A DNA stretch of 64,000 nucleotides from an uncultured Clostridia bacterium. Lineage in GTDB: Bacteria > Bacillota > Clostridia > Lachnospirales > Lachnospiraceae. Below the pieces are notes generated by a model. It did no database searches, was not told the DNA's origin, and saw only the letters and a program-made list of their open reading frames with translations. Positions 18,787 to 27,503 of this stretch are shown here, one piece after another. Each line of letters begins with the position of its first letter. Positions within the stretch are counted from its first letter, which is position 1. Location of the stretch: assembly GCA_948467395.1 (NCBI GenBank), contig CAOKDX010000005.1:106405-170404 (forward strand), in the 5' to 3' direction. The translations under genes and the position numbers were made by a program.

Positions 18787-19167
18787 ATGAATGTAGAACA
18801 GAAATTTGCATCCATTGAGCAGATCCGGGACCGGTTACAGACCCGCCCATCTACGGCGGCGGGAAGCAGGGAAGCGGATGCAGCAAAATCCTTTGGCCAG
18901 ATACTGGCAGATACAGCCGGGCAGGTGAGGTTTTCCAAACATGCCGCACAGCGTCTGGAAACACGGAATATCGATATGTCGGATGAGCAGAAGGCGAGGC
19001 TCTCCCATGCGGCGAGTCAGGCCAGGGAGAAGGGGATGAACGAATCCCTTGTGATGGTAGACAATCTGGCATTCATCGTGAACGTGAAGAACAACACTGT
19101 GATCACGGCGGTAAATGATGTGGATCATGCTGTTTTTACTAATATCGATGGAGCGATAATAAACTGA
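18787..19167 (+). CDS. Flagellar operon protein, TIGR02530 family
   Basis: 126 residues. The core RFSKHAAQRLETRNIDMSD and the C-terminal block VDNLAFIVNVKNNTVITAVN identify the family found between flgD and flgE in Firmicutes, whose function is unknown. It is cytoplasmic by appearance, with no signal or membrane segment. Confidence 0.85.
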   Translation: MNVEQKFASIEQIRDRLQTRPSTAAGSREADAAKSFGQILADTAGQVRFSKHAAQRLETRNIDMSDEQKARLSHAASQAREKGMNESLVMVDNLAFIVNVKNNTVITAVNDVDHAVFTNIDGAIIN

Positions 19168-19175
19168 CAACAACA

Positions 19176-19228
19176 CATGCTGGCCCTTTACAGGAAGCAT
19201 GGGCACTTTTGACTGACAGAGAAAGTGC
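19176..19228 (+). other. Two hairpins upstream of flgE
   Basis: CATGCT (19176-19181) pairs with AGCATG (19196-19201), and GCACTTT (19203-19209) with AAAGTGC (19222-19228). Both lie in the 88-base spacer before flgE. There is no T-run, so they look like mRNA processing or stability elements rather than a terminator. Confidence 0.5.
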
Positions 19229-19255
19229 AGAGAGAGAATTGGAGGGTGAATCACT

Positions 19256-20755
19256 ATGATGCGATCATTGTTTTCCGGAATTTCCGGATTGAGAGTCCAT
19301 CAGACGAAAATGGACGTTATTGGTAATAATATTTCCAACGTAAATACCGTTGGATTCCGTGCGAGCTCAGTAAACTTTACCGATGTATTCTATCAGACGA
19401 CACAGAATGCATCCGGCCCCAATGCCAACACCGGGGCAGCCGGTACAAATGCCATGCAGATCGGCCTTGGCGCCAATGTGGCAGCCATCACGGTAGACCT
19501 CAGCGGCAGCGGCGCGGTACAGCGTACGGACCGCGGCATGGACGTTATGATACAGGGCGATGCTTTCTTTATCGTAAGGAGCAACGGCAATACTTACTTT
19601 ACGAAATCCGGTTTGCTGGATGTAGATGCAGCCGGTACTCTGATGTGCCATACCAATGGTGCTTCCGTGCTGGGATGGCGCGTGGATGAAAATGGTGAGA
19701 TCCGTAAGGATACAGTAGATACGTTGAACCTGATGGGACCTGAGAACAAGTATTCGGCGCCGAATCCCACTACAGCCATCACGATGAGCGGAAATGTCGA
19801 CAATATGGATCCGCAGGTGGCGCCGGACGCCAAGGGGTATCCCATGGACGTCAGCTTTTTTGACAATCTTGGTCAGTCCTATACCGCTAAGATGAAGCTG
19901 GTTAAGACCTCCGCTGAGAATAATAACATTTTCAGCATCACCATTACGGATGTTCAGGGACCGGACGGCAAATCCATACTGCGCCAGAAGGACGAGAACG
20001 GGAAGTGGGTGGCTGTTGAGGGCGGCCCTAGTATTAATTTCGGCGGGACGGAGCTTGGCCCGGACAATTATACGGTGGATCCCGATACCGGCGAGGTGAC
20101 CATAACGGGAATTGACGCGTGGCCGCAGATTACCTTTGATGCCAACACAGGTCTGTTCCAGTCTGTAGGAGAAGCCGGAGCAGGTGGCGGCGGCGGAGCA
20201 GGCGGCGCTGACACAGATGAAAAACCGGGCATACTGAATCTGACCCTTTCCAATGACGGTCTGCAGAAAGCTTTCCCGGCCAATGGTGTGGATATCAATT
20301 ACGGCAAGCTGACCATGTATGCCAGTGACGGGCGCTGTAATGTAAAACCTCTCCGCGGAGATGCGGACGACGGCAATGCCGGTGCCGGTAATGCGGCGGG
20401 ATCACTGGACGGTTTTTCGGTACAGACTGACGGTAAGATCTATGGTGTGTATACCAATGGGGACAAGAAGCTGCTGGGACAGATTGCGGTGGCGACCTTT
20501 GCAAATCCCTCTGGTCTCGAGTCAGTGGGCAACAGTATGTATGCGGCAACGCTGAACTCAGGAGATTTTGATGGAGTCGGCGTGGATGTATCAGAGGTTG
20601 GCAAGCTTGCTGTCGGCGCACTGGAGATGTCCGATGTAGATATGGCGACAGAATTTACCAATATGATCACGACCCAGCGAGGATTCCAGGCAAATTCCCG
20701 GATTATCACAACATCCGATTCCATGCTGGAGGAACTGGTAAACCTGAAACGATAA
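19256..20755 (+). CDS. flgE: Flagellar hook protein FlgE
   Basis: Hook subunit, 499 residues. The N-terminal axial motif is MRSLFSGISGLRVHQTKMDV followed by GNNISNVNTVGFRASS. The C-terminal axial helix includes MATEFTNMITTQRGFQANSR. The middle carries two Gly/Ala-rich inserts, near residues 302-320 (AGAGGGGGAGGADTDEKPG) and near 370. GGAGGGTGA precedes the start. Hairpins flank the gene on both sides, which may help set its high expression. Confidence 0.95.
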   Translation: MMRSLFSGISGLRVHQTKMDVIGNNISNVNTVGFRASSVNFTDVFYQTTQNASGPNANTGAAGTNAMQIGLGANVAAITVDLSGSGAVQRTDRGMDVMIQGDAFFIVRSNGNTYFTKSGLLDVDAAGTLMCHTNGASVLGWRVDENGEIRKDTVDTLNLMGPENKYSAPNPTTAITMSGNVDNMDPQVAPDAKGYPMDVSFFDNLGQSYTAKMKLVKTSAENNNIFSITITDVQGPDGKSILRQKDENGKWVAVEGGPSINFGGTELGPDNYTVDPDTGEVTITGIDAWPQITFDANTGLFQSVGEAGAGGGGGAGGADTDEKPGILNLTLSNDGLQKAFPANGVDINYGKLTMYASDGRCNVKPLRGDADDGNAGAGNAAGSLDGFSVQTDGKIYGVYTNGDKKLLGQIAVATFANPSGLESVGNSMYAATLNSGDFDGVGVDVSEVGKLAVGALEMSDVDMATEFTNMITTQRGFQANSRIITTSDSMLEELVNLKR

Positions 20756-20777
20756 TAGATAATTAAAGTTGAATTTA

Positions 20778-20876
20778 GCCCGGCGGCGTCCATAAGAGTC
20801 CGACGCCGGGCGGGTGAAAGAGACAGATCGGAATGGGTGGCCTGTGGTCACCCATTTCCCTGTCATTTCAGGGAAA
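20778..20876 (+). other. Three consecutive hairpins downstream of flgE
   Basis: Hairpin 1: 20778-20790 with 20802-20811, GC-rich with one bulge. Hairpin 2: AATGGGTGGCC (20832-20842) with GGTCACCCATT (20846-20856), 11 bp, loop TGT. Hairpin 3: TTTCCCTG (20855-20862) with CAGGGAAA (20869-20876). No T-run follows. Hairpins 2 and 3 share two bases and may compete. They fill the 169-base gap between flgE and flbD. Confidence 0.7.
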
Positions 20877-20924
20877 GGCAGATAATCTTAAAAAGCAGGA
20901 GAATAAGAGAGAGAGGGAGAGCTT

Positions 20925-21113
20925 ATGATTGATGTCACCAGAATGAACGGAACTACGCTTACGATCAACAACGATCTGATTGAAACGGTGGAGGAATTAC
21001 CGGATACAGTTATCACTCTCACCACCGGGAAAAAAATAATTGTAAAAGAAAGTAGACAAGACGTGAAAAATTTAGTAAAATTGTTTAAGAAAGAAATAAA
21101 TTGTAATTTATAA
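20925..21113 (+). CDS. flbD: FlbD/SwrD-family flagellar protein
   Basis: 62-residue protein of the FlbD/SwrD family. In Bacillus subtilis SwrD (YlzI) raises flagellar motor power and lies in the same place after flgE. The family start is MIDVTRMNGTTLTINNDLIE and the body continues LPDTVITLTTGKKIIVKES. GAGGGAGAG precedes the ATG. Confidence 0.9.
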   Translation: MIDVTRMNGTTLTINNDLIETVEELPDTVITLTTGKKIIVKESRQDVKNLVKLFKKEINCNL

Positions 21114-21125
21114 GGTGGTGTCATT

Positions 21126-21938
21126 GTGGATATTGCAACAATTATAGGTATTGTCGGCTGTGCGGGAGCCGTTGTGTATGGTATCGTGTCCGGTGACCAG
21201 GGATTTGCAGCCCTCGGGAACTTCTGGGACTTCCCTTCCTTCCTTATCGTTATCGTGGGATGTCTGATGTGTATGATGACCATGTCGGAGAATATCGGCG
21301 ATTTTGTGGGGAAATTAAAGTCTTTCCTTCTCACGACGAAGGTTTCGGAGAGCTCGGAGGGCGACGTCATACATAAAATCATTGATCTGGCAAATGTTGC
21401 CCGAAAAGAGGGTCTTCTGCAGCTGGAAGAGGCGGCAGAGGGCATTGATGATGAGTTTCTCAAGAAGGGGATCATGCTGATCGTGGACGGCACGGATCAG
21501 GAGCTGGTATCCAGCATTCTTGAGACAGAGCTCAACTGTATCGAACAGCGTCACAATAAGATTTGTAATTTCTGGGATGCACTGGCAGCCATGGGGCCTG
21601 CCTGGGGAATGATCGGTACCCTGATTGGACTGATCAACATGCTGAAGCTTTTGGATGATCCGAGTTCCATTGGACCGAATATGGCGGTGGCGTTGATCAC
21701 AACGCTGTATGGTTCCCTGATCGCCAACTGGATCTGTATTCCGGTGGCCACCAAGCTGCGCGCCAAGAACCAGAAAGAGATTATGAATAAAGAGGTAATA
21801 TGCGAGGGAATCCTTTCAATCCAGGCAGGTGAGAACCCGCGTGTAATAGAAGAGAAACTGAAATCTTTCCTTGCTCCTGCCGTGCGCAATGAGGTGCTTG
21901 GCGGTGAGGGCGACTCAAAACAAGGTGGTGACGCTTAA
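21126..21938 (+). CDS. motA: Flagellar motor stator protein MotA
   Basis: Proton-channel stator subunit, 270 residues, starting at a GTG preceded by AAGGTGGTG. Four membrane segments: two at the N-terminus (TIIGIVGCAGAVVYGIV; FPSFLIVIVGCLMCMMTM) and two after the cytoplasmic loop (AAMGPAWGMIGTLIGLINML; MAVALITTLYGSLIANWI). The two channel prolines of MotA are within the latter. It overlaps motB by 1 base. The stator genes sit inside the cluster, between flbD and fliL. Confidence 0.94.
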   Translation: MDIATIIGIVGCAGAVVYGIVSGDQGFAALGNFWDFPSFLIVIVGCLMCMMTMSENIGDFVGKLKSFLLTTKVSESSEGDVIHKIIDLANVARKEGLLQLEEAAEGIDDEFLKKGIMLIVDGTDQELVSSILETELNCIEQRHNKICNFWDALAAMGPAWGMIGTLIGLINMLKLLDDPSSIGPNMAVALITTLYGSLIANWICIPVATKLRAKNQKEIMNKEVICEGILSIQAGENPRVIEEKLKSFLAPAVRNEVLGGEGDSKQGGDA

Positions 21939-22801
21939 TGGCCCGAAAAAAACGGGAAGAAGAAAAAGGGATAGAGGGCGGCTGGATCAATACCTTTGCC
22001 GACCTGATGAACCTGCTGCTCTGCTTCTTCGTATTGCTTTTTTCGATGTCAACAGTAGATGCGGATAAATATGAACAGCTGGTTACTTCCATGTCTGAGA
22101 AGATCAATATTTTCGACGGGGGCGGCAATTCCATCGGAGAGGGGCCCTTCGTCACGGTGGGGACACAGCAGCCGGTTGCCATTTCCCAGTATTTTAATGA
22201 ATTTGCCACTTCTGGATCCTCGGATGACGGCCAGAATTCCAACCAGAGTTCGGAGACAGGAAATCAGCCTATCGATGAGAACACCCAGAAGAAGGTGGAG
22301 GAAAAGATGGCCGCAGAGCAGAAAGAGCGGACAAAGGCTCTCTATCAGGAAGTGACAGAAGCGGCCCGAAAGAGTAATATAGAAGATGAGATCACGATCA
22401 ATACCGATAAAAATAACCAGTATGTGCAGATTTCTCTCAACGGCGGAATTCTTTTTGATTCCGGGGCGGCAGAGCTGAAGAGCTCTGCTAAGACATTGCT
22501 GGGGAAAGTTGGGGATATCCTGAAGATCTACGAGTCGCATATGATCAAGATCGAGGGGCATACGGATGATGTGCCCATCACAGGAGGCAGATTCCGCAGC
22601 AACCGCTGGCTTTCCACGGCCAGGGCCACTGAGGTACTGGAGTATCTGGTGGAGAAAAAGAAACTGAAACCGGCTTCCCTGGAGGCAAGCGGACTTGGCG
22701 AATATTATCCGGTGGCATCCAATGAGACAGCCAGGGGAAGGGCGCAGAACCGCCGGGTTGAGCTGAAGATCTATACAGATAATAAAAAAGACAGTAAGTA
22801 A
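21938..22801 (+). CDS. motB: Flagellar motor stator protein MotB
   Basis: Peptidoglycan-anchored stator subunit, 287 residues. A single N-terminal helix carries the ion-binding Asp at residue 22 (FADLMNLLLCFFVLLFSMS). After a variable linker comes the OmpA-like peptidoglycan-binding domain (IKIEGHTDDVPITGGRF, then SNRWLSTARATEVLEYL). The start overlaps the motA stop, so the two are coupled. Confidence 0.95.
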   Translation: MARKKREEEKGIEGGWINTFADLMNLLLCFFVLLFSMSTVDADKYEQLVTSMSEKINIFDGGGNSIGEGPFVTVGTQQPVAISQYFNEFATSGSSDDGQNSNQSSETGNQPIDENTQKKVEEKMAAEQKERTKALYQEVTEAARKSNIEDEITINTDKNNQYVQISLNGGILFDSGAAELKSSAKTLLGKVGDILKIYESHMIKIEGHTDDVPITGGRFRSNRWLSTARATEVLEYLVEKKKLKPASLEASGLGEYYPVASNETARGRAQNRRVELKIYTDNKKDSK

Positions 22802-22825
22802 CTTAAATAAGGGGGATTTTTTTTC

Positions 22826-23341
22826 ATGAAGAAAAACATATTGACCATTGTCATTATGGCAGCGTCTATCATTAATCTGATCTTATCAGCAGTTCTGATC
22901 TTTTCGGTTATGCCGGCAATGAATAAGACCAGTAATCTTATTGACAAGGTGTCGGAGGTGATCGATCTGGAGATTGAGTCCCAGAGCAAGGAGGATGAAC
23001 TCACTCCGATCCAGGATATGGATAACATTACCGTTACCTACGAGAAGAATGTCAATATCAATCTGCAGAAGGACGCAGGCGACGATACAAATCATTACGC
23101 TGTGATCAGCGGTATTGTAGTTTCCCTGGACAAAGAGGCGGACGGTTATTCGGATGTCAAAAAGCTGATGGAGACAAGTACGGTATATGTTGAAGATATT
23201 GTTAAGGAGACCATCAGTTCCTTCACTGCTTCTACCATTACACAGCCGGCGATCAAGGAAGAGGCCATTAAGAGGCTTCAGGAGAGATATGATACGAAGT
23301 GCATCGTGGATATTTCCCTGCCGGGATATCTGGTTTCCTGA
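22826..23341 (+). CDS. fliL: Flagellar basal body-associated protein FliL
   Basis: Single-pass membrane protein of 171 residues that surrounds the stators and supports torque. The N-terminal helix spans about residues 5-28. The outer domain includes HYAVISGIVVSLDKEADG. AGGGGG precedes the ATG. The sequence is divergent but position and architecture fit FliL. Confidence 0.8.
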   Translation: MKKNILTIVIMAASIINLILSAVLIFSVMPAMNKTSNLIDKVSEVIDLEIESQSKEDELTPIQDMDNITVTYEKNVNINLQKDAGDDTNHYAVISGIVVSLDKEADGYSDVKKLMETSTVYVEDIVKETISSFTASTITQPAIKEEAIKRLQERYDTKCIVDISLPGYLVS

Positions 23342-23362
23342 TTTTGTTATATAAAAAAACTC

Positions 23363-23391
23363 TTTATGTTATCTAAAAAATGTGTTATGAT
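23363..23391 (+). promoter_or_regulatory. Internal extended -10 promoter before fliM
   Basis: TTTATG, 17 bases, TATGAT, with a TGT extended -10 element directly upstream of TATGAT. It lies in a 102-base AT-rich gap between fliL and fliM. The -35 is weak but the extended -10 compensates. Confidence 0.55.
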
Positions 23392-23443
23392 AGAGAAGAT
23401 GACTGCATAAAGAGAAACGACAGAGTAGTGAGGTGAGATTGGT

Positions 23444-24424
23444 ATGAGCGATGTGTTATCGCAAAATGAGATTGATAATCTGCTGTCGCAGCTCAGCAAC
23501 GGCGAATTTGATCCGGCAGAGACAGATAATGCGGAAGAGCGGCAGGTAAAGGATTATGATTTTGCAAGACCATCCAAGTTCTCAAAAGAACATTTGCGCA
23601 CTCTGGTGTTCATATTTGAGCATTATGCCAGGTTGTTAGCGACTAATCTTCAGGTACATCTTAGGAAAAATGTCCAGGTTGAGGTTATGCACTCGGAGGC
23701 AGCCACCTACCAGGAGTTTTCTAATTCTCTTTCGAATCCGGTCCTGTTGGGAGTGGTGAATTTTGCACCGCTGGAAGGAAACGTGATCATGGAGCTGGCC
23801 ACGGGGCTTGGTTATGCCATTGTGGACCGCATGATGGGCGGCGACGGACAGCCTCTGGATAAGACCCGGGAGTTTACAGAGATAGAATTGACGATTATTG
23901 AAAGGATTCTGGTTATCTGTATCAATCTTCTGGTGGATCCGTGGGAGAGTGTTGTGGAGAATCTGGAGCCGATGCTGGAGCGTGTGGAGACGAATTCACA
24001 GTTTGCCCAGTTTGTGACGCCCAGTGAGATGACGTCCATCGTCACCATGAGCATCAAGATCGGCAATGTAGAGGGGCTGATGAATGTCTGCATCCCATAT
24101 GCCGTTCTGGAACCGGTGATCGACAAGGTGAATACGAAGTACTGGTATTCTTCGGCTCAGGTGAAGGATGACAGCGTTTATCGGGAACTTCTGGAGGATA
24201 ATATCCAGAAGGCGAAGATTCCGGTTCGCGCTATTATGGGGAAAAGCGCTATATCGGTCAATGACTTTATCCATTTACTACCGGGGGATATTATTAAAGT
24301 CAACACCCGGATCGATGATGAACTGGATGTATATGTGGGGAATATTAAGAAATTTTCTGCTATTCCGGGAGCCCATGAGGATTCCTATGCAGTAAAAATA
24401 AAAACAATATATAGAGAGGAGTAA
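23444..24424 (+). CDS. fliM: Flagellar motor switch protein FliM
   Basis: C-ring protein that binds phospho-CheY, 326 residues. The N-terminal CheY-binding peptide LSQNEIDNLLSQL is intact. The CheC-like middle domain follows (LATGLGYAIVDRMMGGDGQP), then the C-terminal SpoA domain (LLPGDIIKVNTRIDDELDVY). It may have its own promoter at 23363-23391. Confidence 0.96.
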   Translation: MSDVLSQNEIDNLLSQLSNGEFDPAETDNAEERQVKDYDFARPSKFSKEHLRTLVFIFEHYARLLATNLQVHLRKNVQVEVMHSEAATYQEFSNSLSNPVLLGVVNFAPLEGNVIMELATGLGYAIVDRMMGGDGQPLDKTREFTEIELTIIERILVICINLLVDPWESVVENLEPMLERVETNSQFAQFVTPSEMTSIVTMSIKIGNVEGLMNVCIPYAVLEPVIDKVNTKYWYSSAQVKDDSVYRELLEDNIQKAKIPVRAIMGKSAISVNDFIHLLPGDIIKVNTRIDDELDVYVGNIKKFSAIPGAHEDSYAVKIKTIYREE

Positions 24425-24428
24425 TGCA

Positions 24429-25604
24429 ATGGACGGGATGTTATCGCAGGAAGAGATCAATGCTTTATTAGGCGGTGCAGATACAGGCAGCGGGGCTGAA
24501 GACGTGTCAAGTGCGAATTCCGATGTTATGCTGACTCCAGAAGAAAGTGATGCTTTAGGAGAAATCGCCAATATCAGTATGGGAACCGCAGCTACCACTC
24601 TTTCTGTTCTGGTAAATAATCGTGTCGACATTACAACACCGACAGTTACTTATACTACAATGGAAGAACTGGCGGAACGACAGGTAACTCCATGTGTATT
24701 TATTTACATTTCCTACCGGGTCGGTCTGGAAGGGAAGAATATGCTGATCCTGAACGAGAAGGATGTAAAGATTATTACGGATCTTATGATGGGCGGCGAC
24801 GGTACGAATCTGGATGCTGAGTTAGGGGAACTGCATCTCAGTGCAATATGTGAAGCCATGAATCAGATGATGGGATCGGCGTCTACTTCCATGTCGTCCA
24901 TGATCAATGAAATGGTGGACATTAGTCCGCCGACTGCCACGAGAGTTGATTTTGGAGAGGAATTTCCGGATGAATTTAAGAACCTGATCGATCAGACATT
25001 TGTCCAGGTTTCCTTTAAGATGGAAGTGGGAGATCTGGTGGACAGCCAGATTATGCAGCTGTATCCGATGGAATTTGCCCGTCGTGTCTATGAACAGTTC
25101 CGTGGGGCGGCCATGGGCGAGGCACCGGCGGAGAGCAGCGAACCACCGGCTCCGGAACCGGCGCCAGCTCCGGCAGCTCAGCCTCAGATGGCAGCGCCGC
25201 AGCCGGAGATGCAGCCACAGACAGCGGCGCCGCAGATGAATATGGGAGCACAGCAACAACCTATGGCAGGCATGCAGCCAATGTATGCAATGCCGCCGCA
25301 GGATATTAATATACAGCCGGCACAGTTCCAGAGCTTTATGCCTGTGCAGAATCTGAATGGGATTGCACCTGAAAATATTGATCTCATTATGGATGTGCCG
25401 TTGGAGGTTACAGTAGAACTTGGGCGGACCAGTAAATCCATTAAGGAAATCCTGGATTTCTCACCCGGAACCATTATCGAGCTGGATAAGCTCGCTGGTG
25501 AACCGGTGGACGTCCTGGTCAATGGCAAATTTGTTGCGAAAGGTGAAGTAGTAGTAATTGAAGAAAGTTTCGGTATTCGCGTAACTGAAATTATCAAAGA
25601 TTAA
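24429..25604 (+). CDS. fliY: Flagellar motor switch phosphatase FliY
   Basis: Switch protein and CheY-P phosphatase, 391 residues. It begins with a CheY-binding peptide (MLSQEEINALLGG). A CheC-type phosphatase domain follows (DALGEIANISMGTAATTLSV and SAICEAMNQMMGSASTSMSS). A Pro/Ala/Gln-rich linker spans about residues 230-300, and a FliN/SpoA C-terminal domain ends the protein (VPLEVTVELGRTSKSIKEIL). No cheC gene is found between cheW and cheD, so FliY may be the main CheY-P phosphatase in this cluster. Confidence 0.95.
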   Translation: MDGMLSQEEINALLGGADTGSGAEDVSSANSDVMLTPEESDALGEIANISMGTAATTLSVLVNNRVDITTPTVTYTTMEELAERQVTPCVFIYISYRVGLEGKNMLILNEKDVKIITDLMMGGDGTNLDAELGELHLSAICEAMNQMMGSASTSMSSMINEMVDISPPTATRVDFGEEFPDEFKNLIDQTFVQVSFKMEVGDLVDSQIMQLYPMEFARRVYEQFRGAAMGEAPAESSEPPAPEPAPAPAAQPQMAAPQPEMQPQTAAPQMNMGAQQQPMAGMQPMYAMPPQDINIQPAQFQSFMPVQNLNGIAPENIDLIMDVPLEVTVELGRTSKSIKEILDFSPGTIIELDKLAGEPVDVLVNGKFVAKGEVVVIEESFGIRVTEIIKD

Positions 25605-25624
25605 GTAATGGAGGAGAACAAACA

Positions 25625-25987
25625 ATGGCAAAGAGTGTTTTGATTTGCGACGACGCAGCATTTATGAGGGTTATGATTAAGGATATCCTTACTAAAAATG
25701 GCTACGATGTGGTAGGGGAAGCAGAGAATGGTCAGAAGGCAGTGGAAAAATATCTTGAGACCAAGCCGGATCTCGTAATGATGGATATCACGATGCCGGA
25801 GATGGATGGTATCCAGGCACTGAAGAAAATCAAAGAATCAGATGCCGGCGCTACTGTGATCATGTGTTCTGCCATGGGCCAGCAGGCTATGGTTATCGAA
25901 TCGATACAGTCTGGGGCAAAAGATTTTATCGTTAAACCGTTTCAGGCGGATCGTGTTCTGGAAGCAGTAAAGAAAGCTGTTGGTTAA
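25625..25987 (+). CDS. cheY: Chemotaxis response regulator CheY
   Basis: Single receiver domain, 120 residues, the output of the CheA kinase acting on FliM and FliY. Phospho-acceptor Asp54 (DLVMMDITMPEMDG), acidic pair DD at residues 9-10 and the conserved Lys in FIVKPF are present. GGAGGA precedes the ATG. Confidence 0.95.
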   Translation: MAKSVLICDDAAFMRVMIKDILTKNGYDVVGEAENGQKAVEKYLETKPDLVMMDITMPEMDGIQALKKIKESDAGATVIMCSAMGQQAMVIESIQSGAKDFIVKPFQADRVLEAVKKAVG

Positions 25988-25989
25988 AG

Positions 25990-26340
25990 ATGCACTGGCA
26001 GAATGTTCTCGAACTTATCGCTGTGCTGATTGTATTTATATTTGTGCTGGCAGCCACCTATTATGTTACCAAATGGATTGGCAGGTCCGGTGTAATACAG
26101 ATGCAGTCGAATAACATAAAGGTTATTGAGACTTTCAAGATAGCGCAAAATAAGTATATCCAGATCATTCAGCTGGGAGACAGATACTATTCCATCGCTG
26201 TGACGAAGGATCATATTACTTTTCTCACCGCACTGGAGGAGGAACAGCTGGATTTGACCGGCAAGGACAAGGAAGTTACTGTACTTCCTTTCCGGGATAT
26301 GCTGGACCGCCTGAATAAGAGGCAGAAAAAAGAAAAATAG
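25990..26340 (+). CDS. fliO: Flagellar biosynthetic protein FliO
   Basis: Small membrane protein helping FliP assembly, 116 residues. One N-terminal helix (LELIAVLIVFIFVLAATYYV) is followed by the FliO domain (IKVIETFKIAQNKYIQIIQL). It starts 2 bases after cheY and is followed by fliP. Confidence 0.87.
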   Translation: MHWQNVLELIAVLIVFIFVLAATYYVTKWIGRSGVIQMQSNNIKVIETFKIAQNKYIQIIQLGDRYYSIAVTKDHITFLTALEEEQLDLTGKDKEVTVLPFRDMLDRLNKRQKKEK

Positions 26341-26355
26341 AAAAGGTTGGTATTT

Positions 26356-27213
26356 ATGGAGATGCAGAAGAAAGGACGTTCTATTTCACTTCGTTATGGT
26401 ATTCTGCTGGTCTTACTGTGTGTATTAACCTTTTTTTGTAGTACCAAGGTTTATGCAGCTCCCATAAGATCGGATGGAAATGTGGATCATGTCGAGGGAA
26501 GTACTGCGGGAGAGGTGCAGGATCCTGATTCTCCAGAGGATTTTGAATTAAATATTACTTCTAATGCAGGAAGCTCAAGCTTATCAGCAAGCATGAAGAT
26601 GGTCCTTGTATTGACGGTGCTGTCAATCGCACCCTTTATTCTTATTATGGTGACATCTTTTACAAGGATCATAGTGGTGCTTCATTTTGTGCGTTCTGCC
26701 CTGGGGACCCAGACGACGCCGCCAAATCAGGTATTGATTGGTCTGGCGCTGTTTTTGACGTTATTCATTATGTCACCGGTGATGGCCCAGGTCAATACGG
26801 ACTGTATCCAGCCCTTTGAGGCGGGGGAGATCACGCAGGAGGAGGCACTGAATGAGGGACTGAAGCCTCTGAGGAAATTTATGTTTCAGCAGACGAACCG
26901 AAAGGATATCCGTCTGTTTCTTGAGATTTCCAAACAGAGTGATGATGTGGAAGTGTCTGATGAGAATGAGATACCTACTACGGTACTGATTCCTGCTTTT
27001 GTGATAAGTGAGCTGAGAACGGCATTTATTATTGGTTTTTTGATCTATCTGCCGTTCATAGTGATAGATATGGTAGTGGCGTCTACCCTGATGTCTATGG
27101 GTATGATGATGCTGCCGCCCACAACGATATCCATGCCGTTTAAGATACTGCTCTTTGTTCTGGCAGACGGATGGAATCTGGTGATAGGACAGGTTGTGAA
27201 GACATTTTACTGA
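26356..27213 (+). CDS. fliP: Flagellar export gate protein FliP
   Basis: Core of the type III export gate, 285 residues. The ATG at 26356 is 9 bases after AAAAGG; the TTG at 26347 is too close to it. A cleavable signal peptide ends near VYAAP, then come four membrane segments. The family signature is clear: FTRIIVVLHFVRSALGTQTT, PPNQVLIGLALFLTLFIM and MGMMMLPPTTISMPFKILLF. Order fliO-P-Q-R-flhB-flhA is standard. Confidence 0.95.
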   Translation: MEMQKKGRSISLRYGILLVLLCVLTFFCSTKVYAAPIRSDGNVDHVEGSTAGEVQDPDSPEDFELNITSNAGSSSLSASMKMVLVLTVLSIAPFILIMVTSFTRIIVVLHFVRSALGTQTTPPNQVLIGLALFLTLFIMSPVMAQVNTDCIQPFEAGEITQEEALNEGLKPLRKFMFQQTNRKDIRLFLEISKQSDDVEVSDENEIPTTVLIPAFVISELRTAFIIGFLIYLPFIVIDMVVASTLMSMGMMMLPPTTISMPFKILLFVLADGWNLVIGQVVKTFY

Positions 27214-27228
27214 CGGGGGGGATAGACA

Positions 27229-27501
27229 GTGACAGATGCAGAAGTATTAAATATTGCACGGGATATGATCTGGACTATTTTTAAATGTGCGATGCCGCTT
27301 CTTCTTGTTTCGCTGATCGTCGGACTGATCATCAGTATTTTTCAGACCGTCACATCGATTCAGGAGCAGACGCTGACCTTTGTACCCAAGCTGGTGGCGA
27401 TCTTTTTGGCGATACTCCTGTGCGGAAGCTGGATCATGAACAATTGTGTGGAGTTTCTGCAGGAGCTCTGCAATAAGTTCTCTGTATATACAGGAGGCTG
27501 A
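27229..27501 (+). CDS. fliQ: Flagellar export gate protein FliQ
   Basis: 90 residues with two membrane helices. It contains the family block PLLLVSLIVGLIISIFQTVT and SIQEQTLTFVPKL. It starts at a GTG preceded by GGGGGG, 15 bases after fliP. Confidence 0.93.
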   Translation: MTDAEVLNIARDMIWTIFKCAMPLLLVSLIVGLIISIFQTVTSIQEQTLTFVPKLVAIFLAILLCGSWIMNNCVEFLQELCNKFSVYTGG

Positions 27502-27503
27502 AG

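Noticed and set aside
20778-20876. The hairpins after flgE as a rho-independent terminator
   Set aside because: None is followed by a T-run, and downstream genes have no clear promoter of their own.
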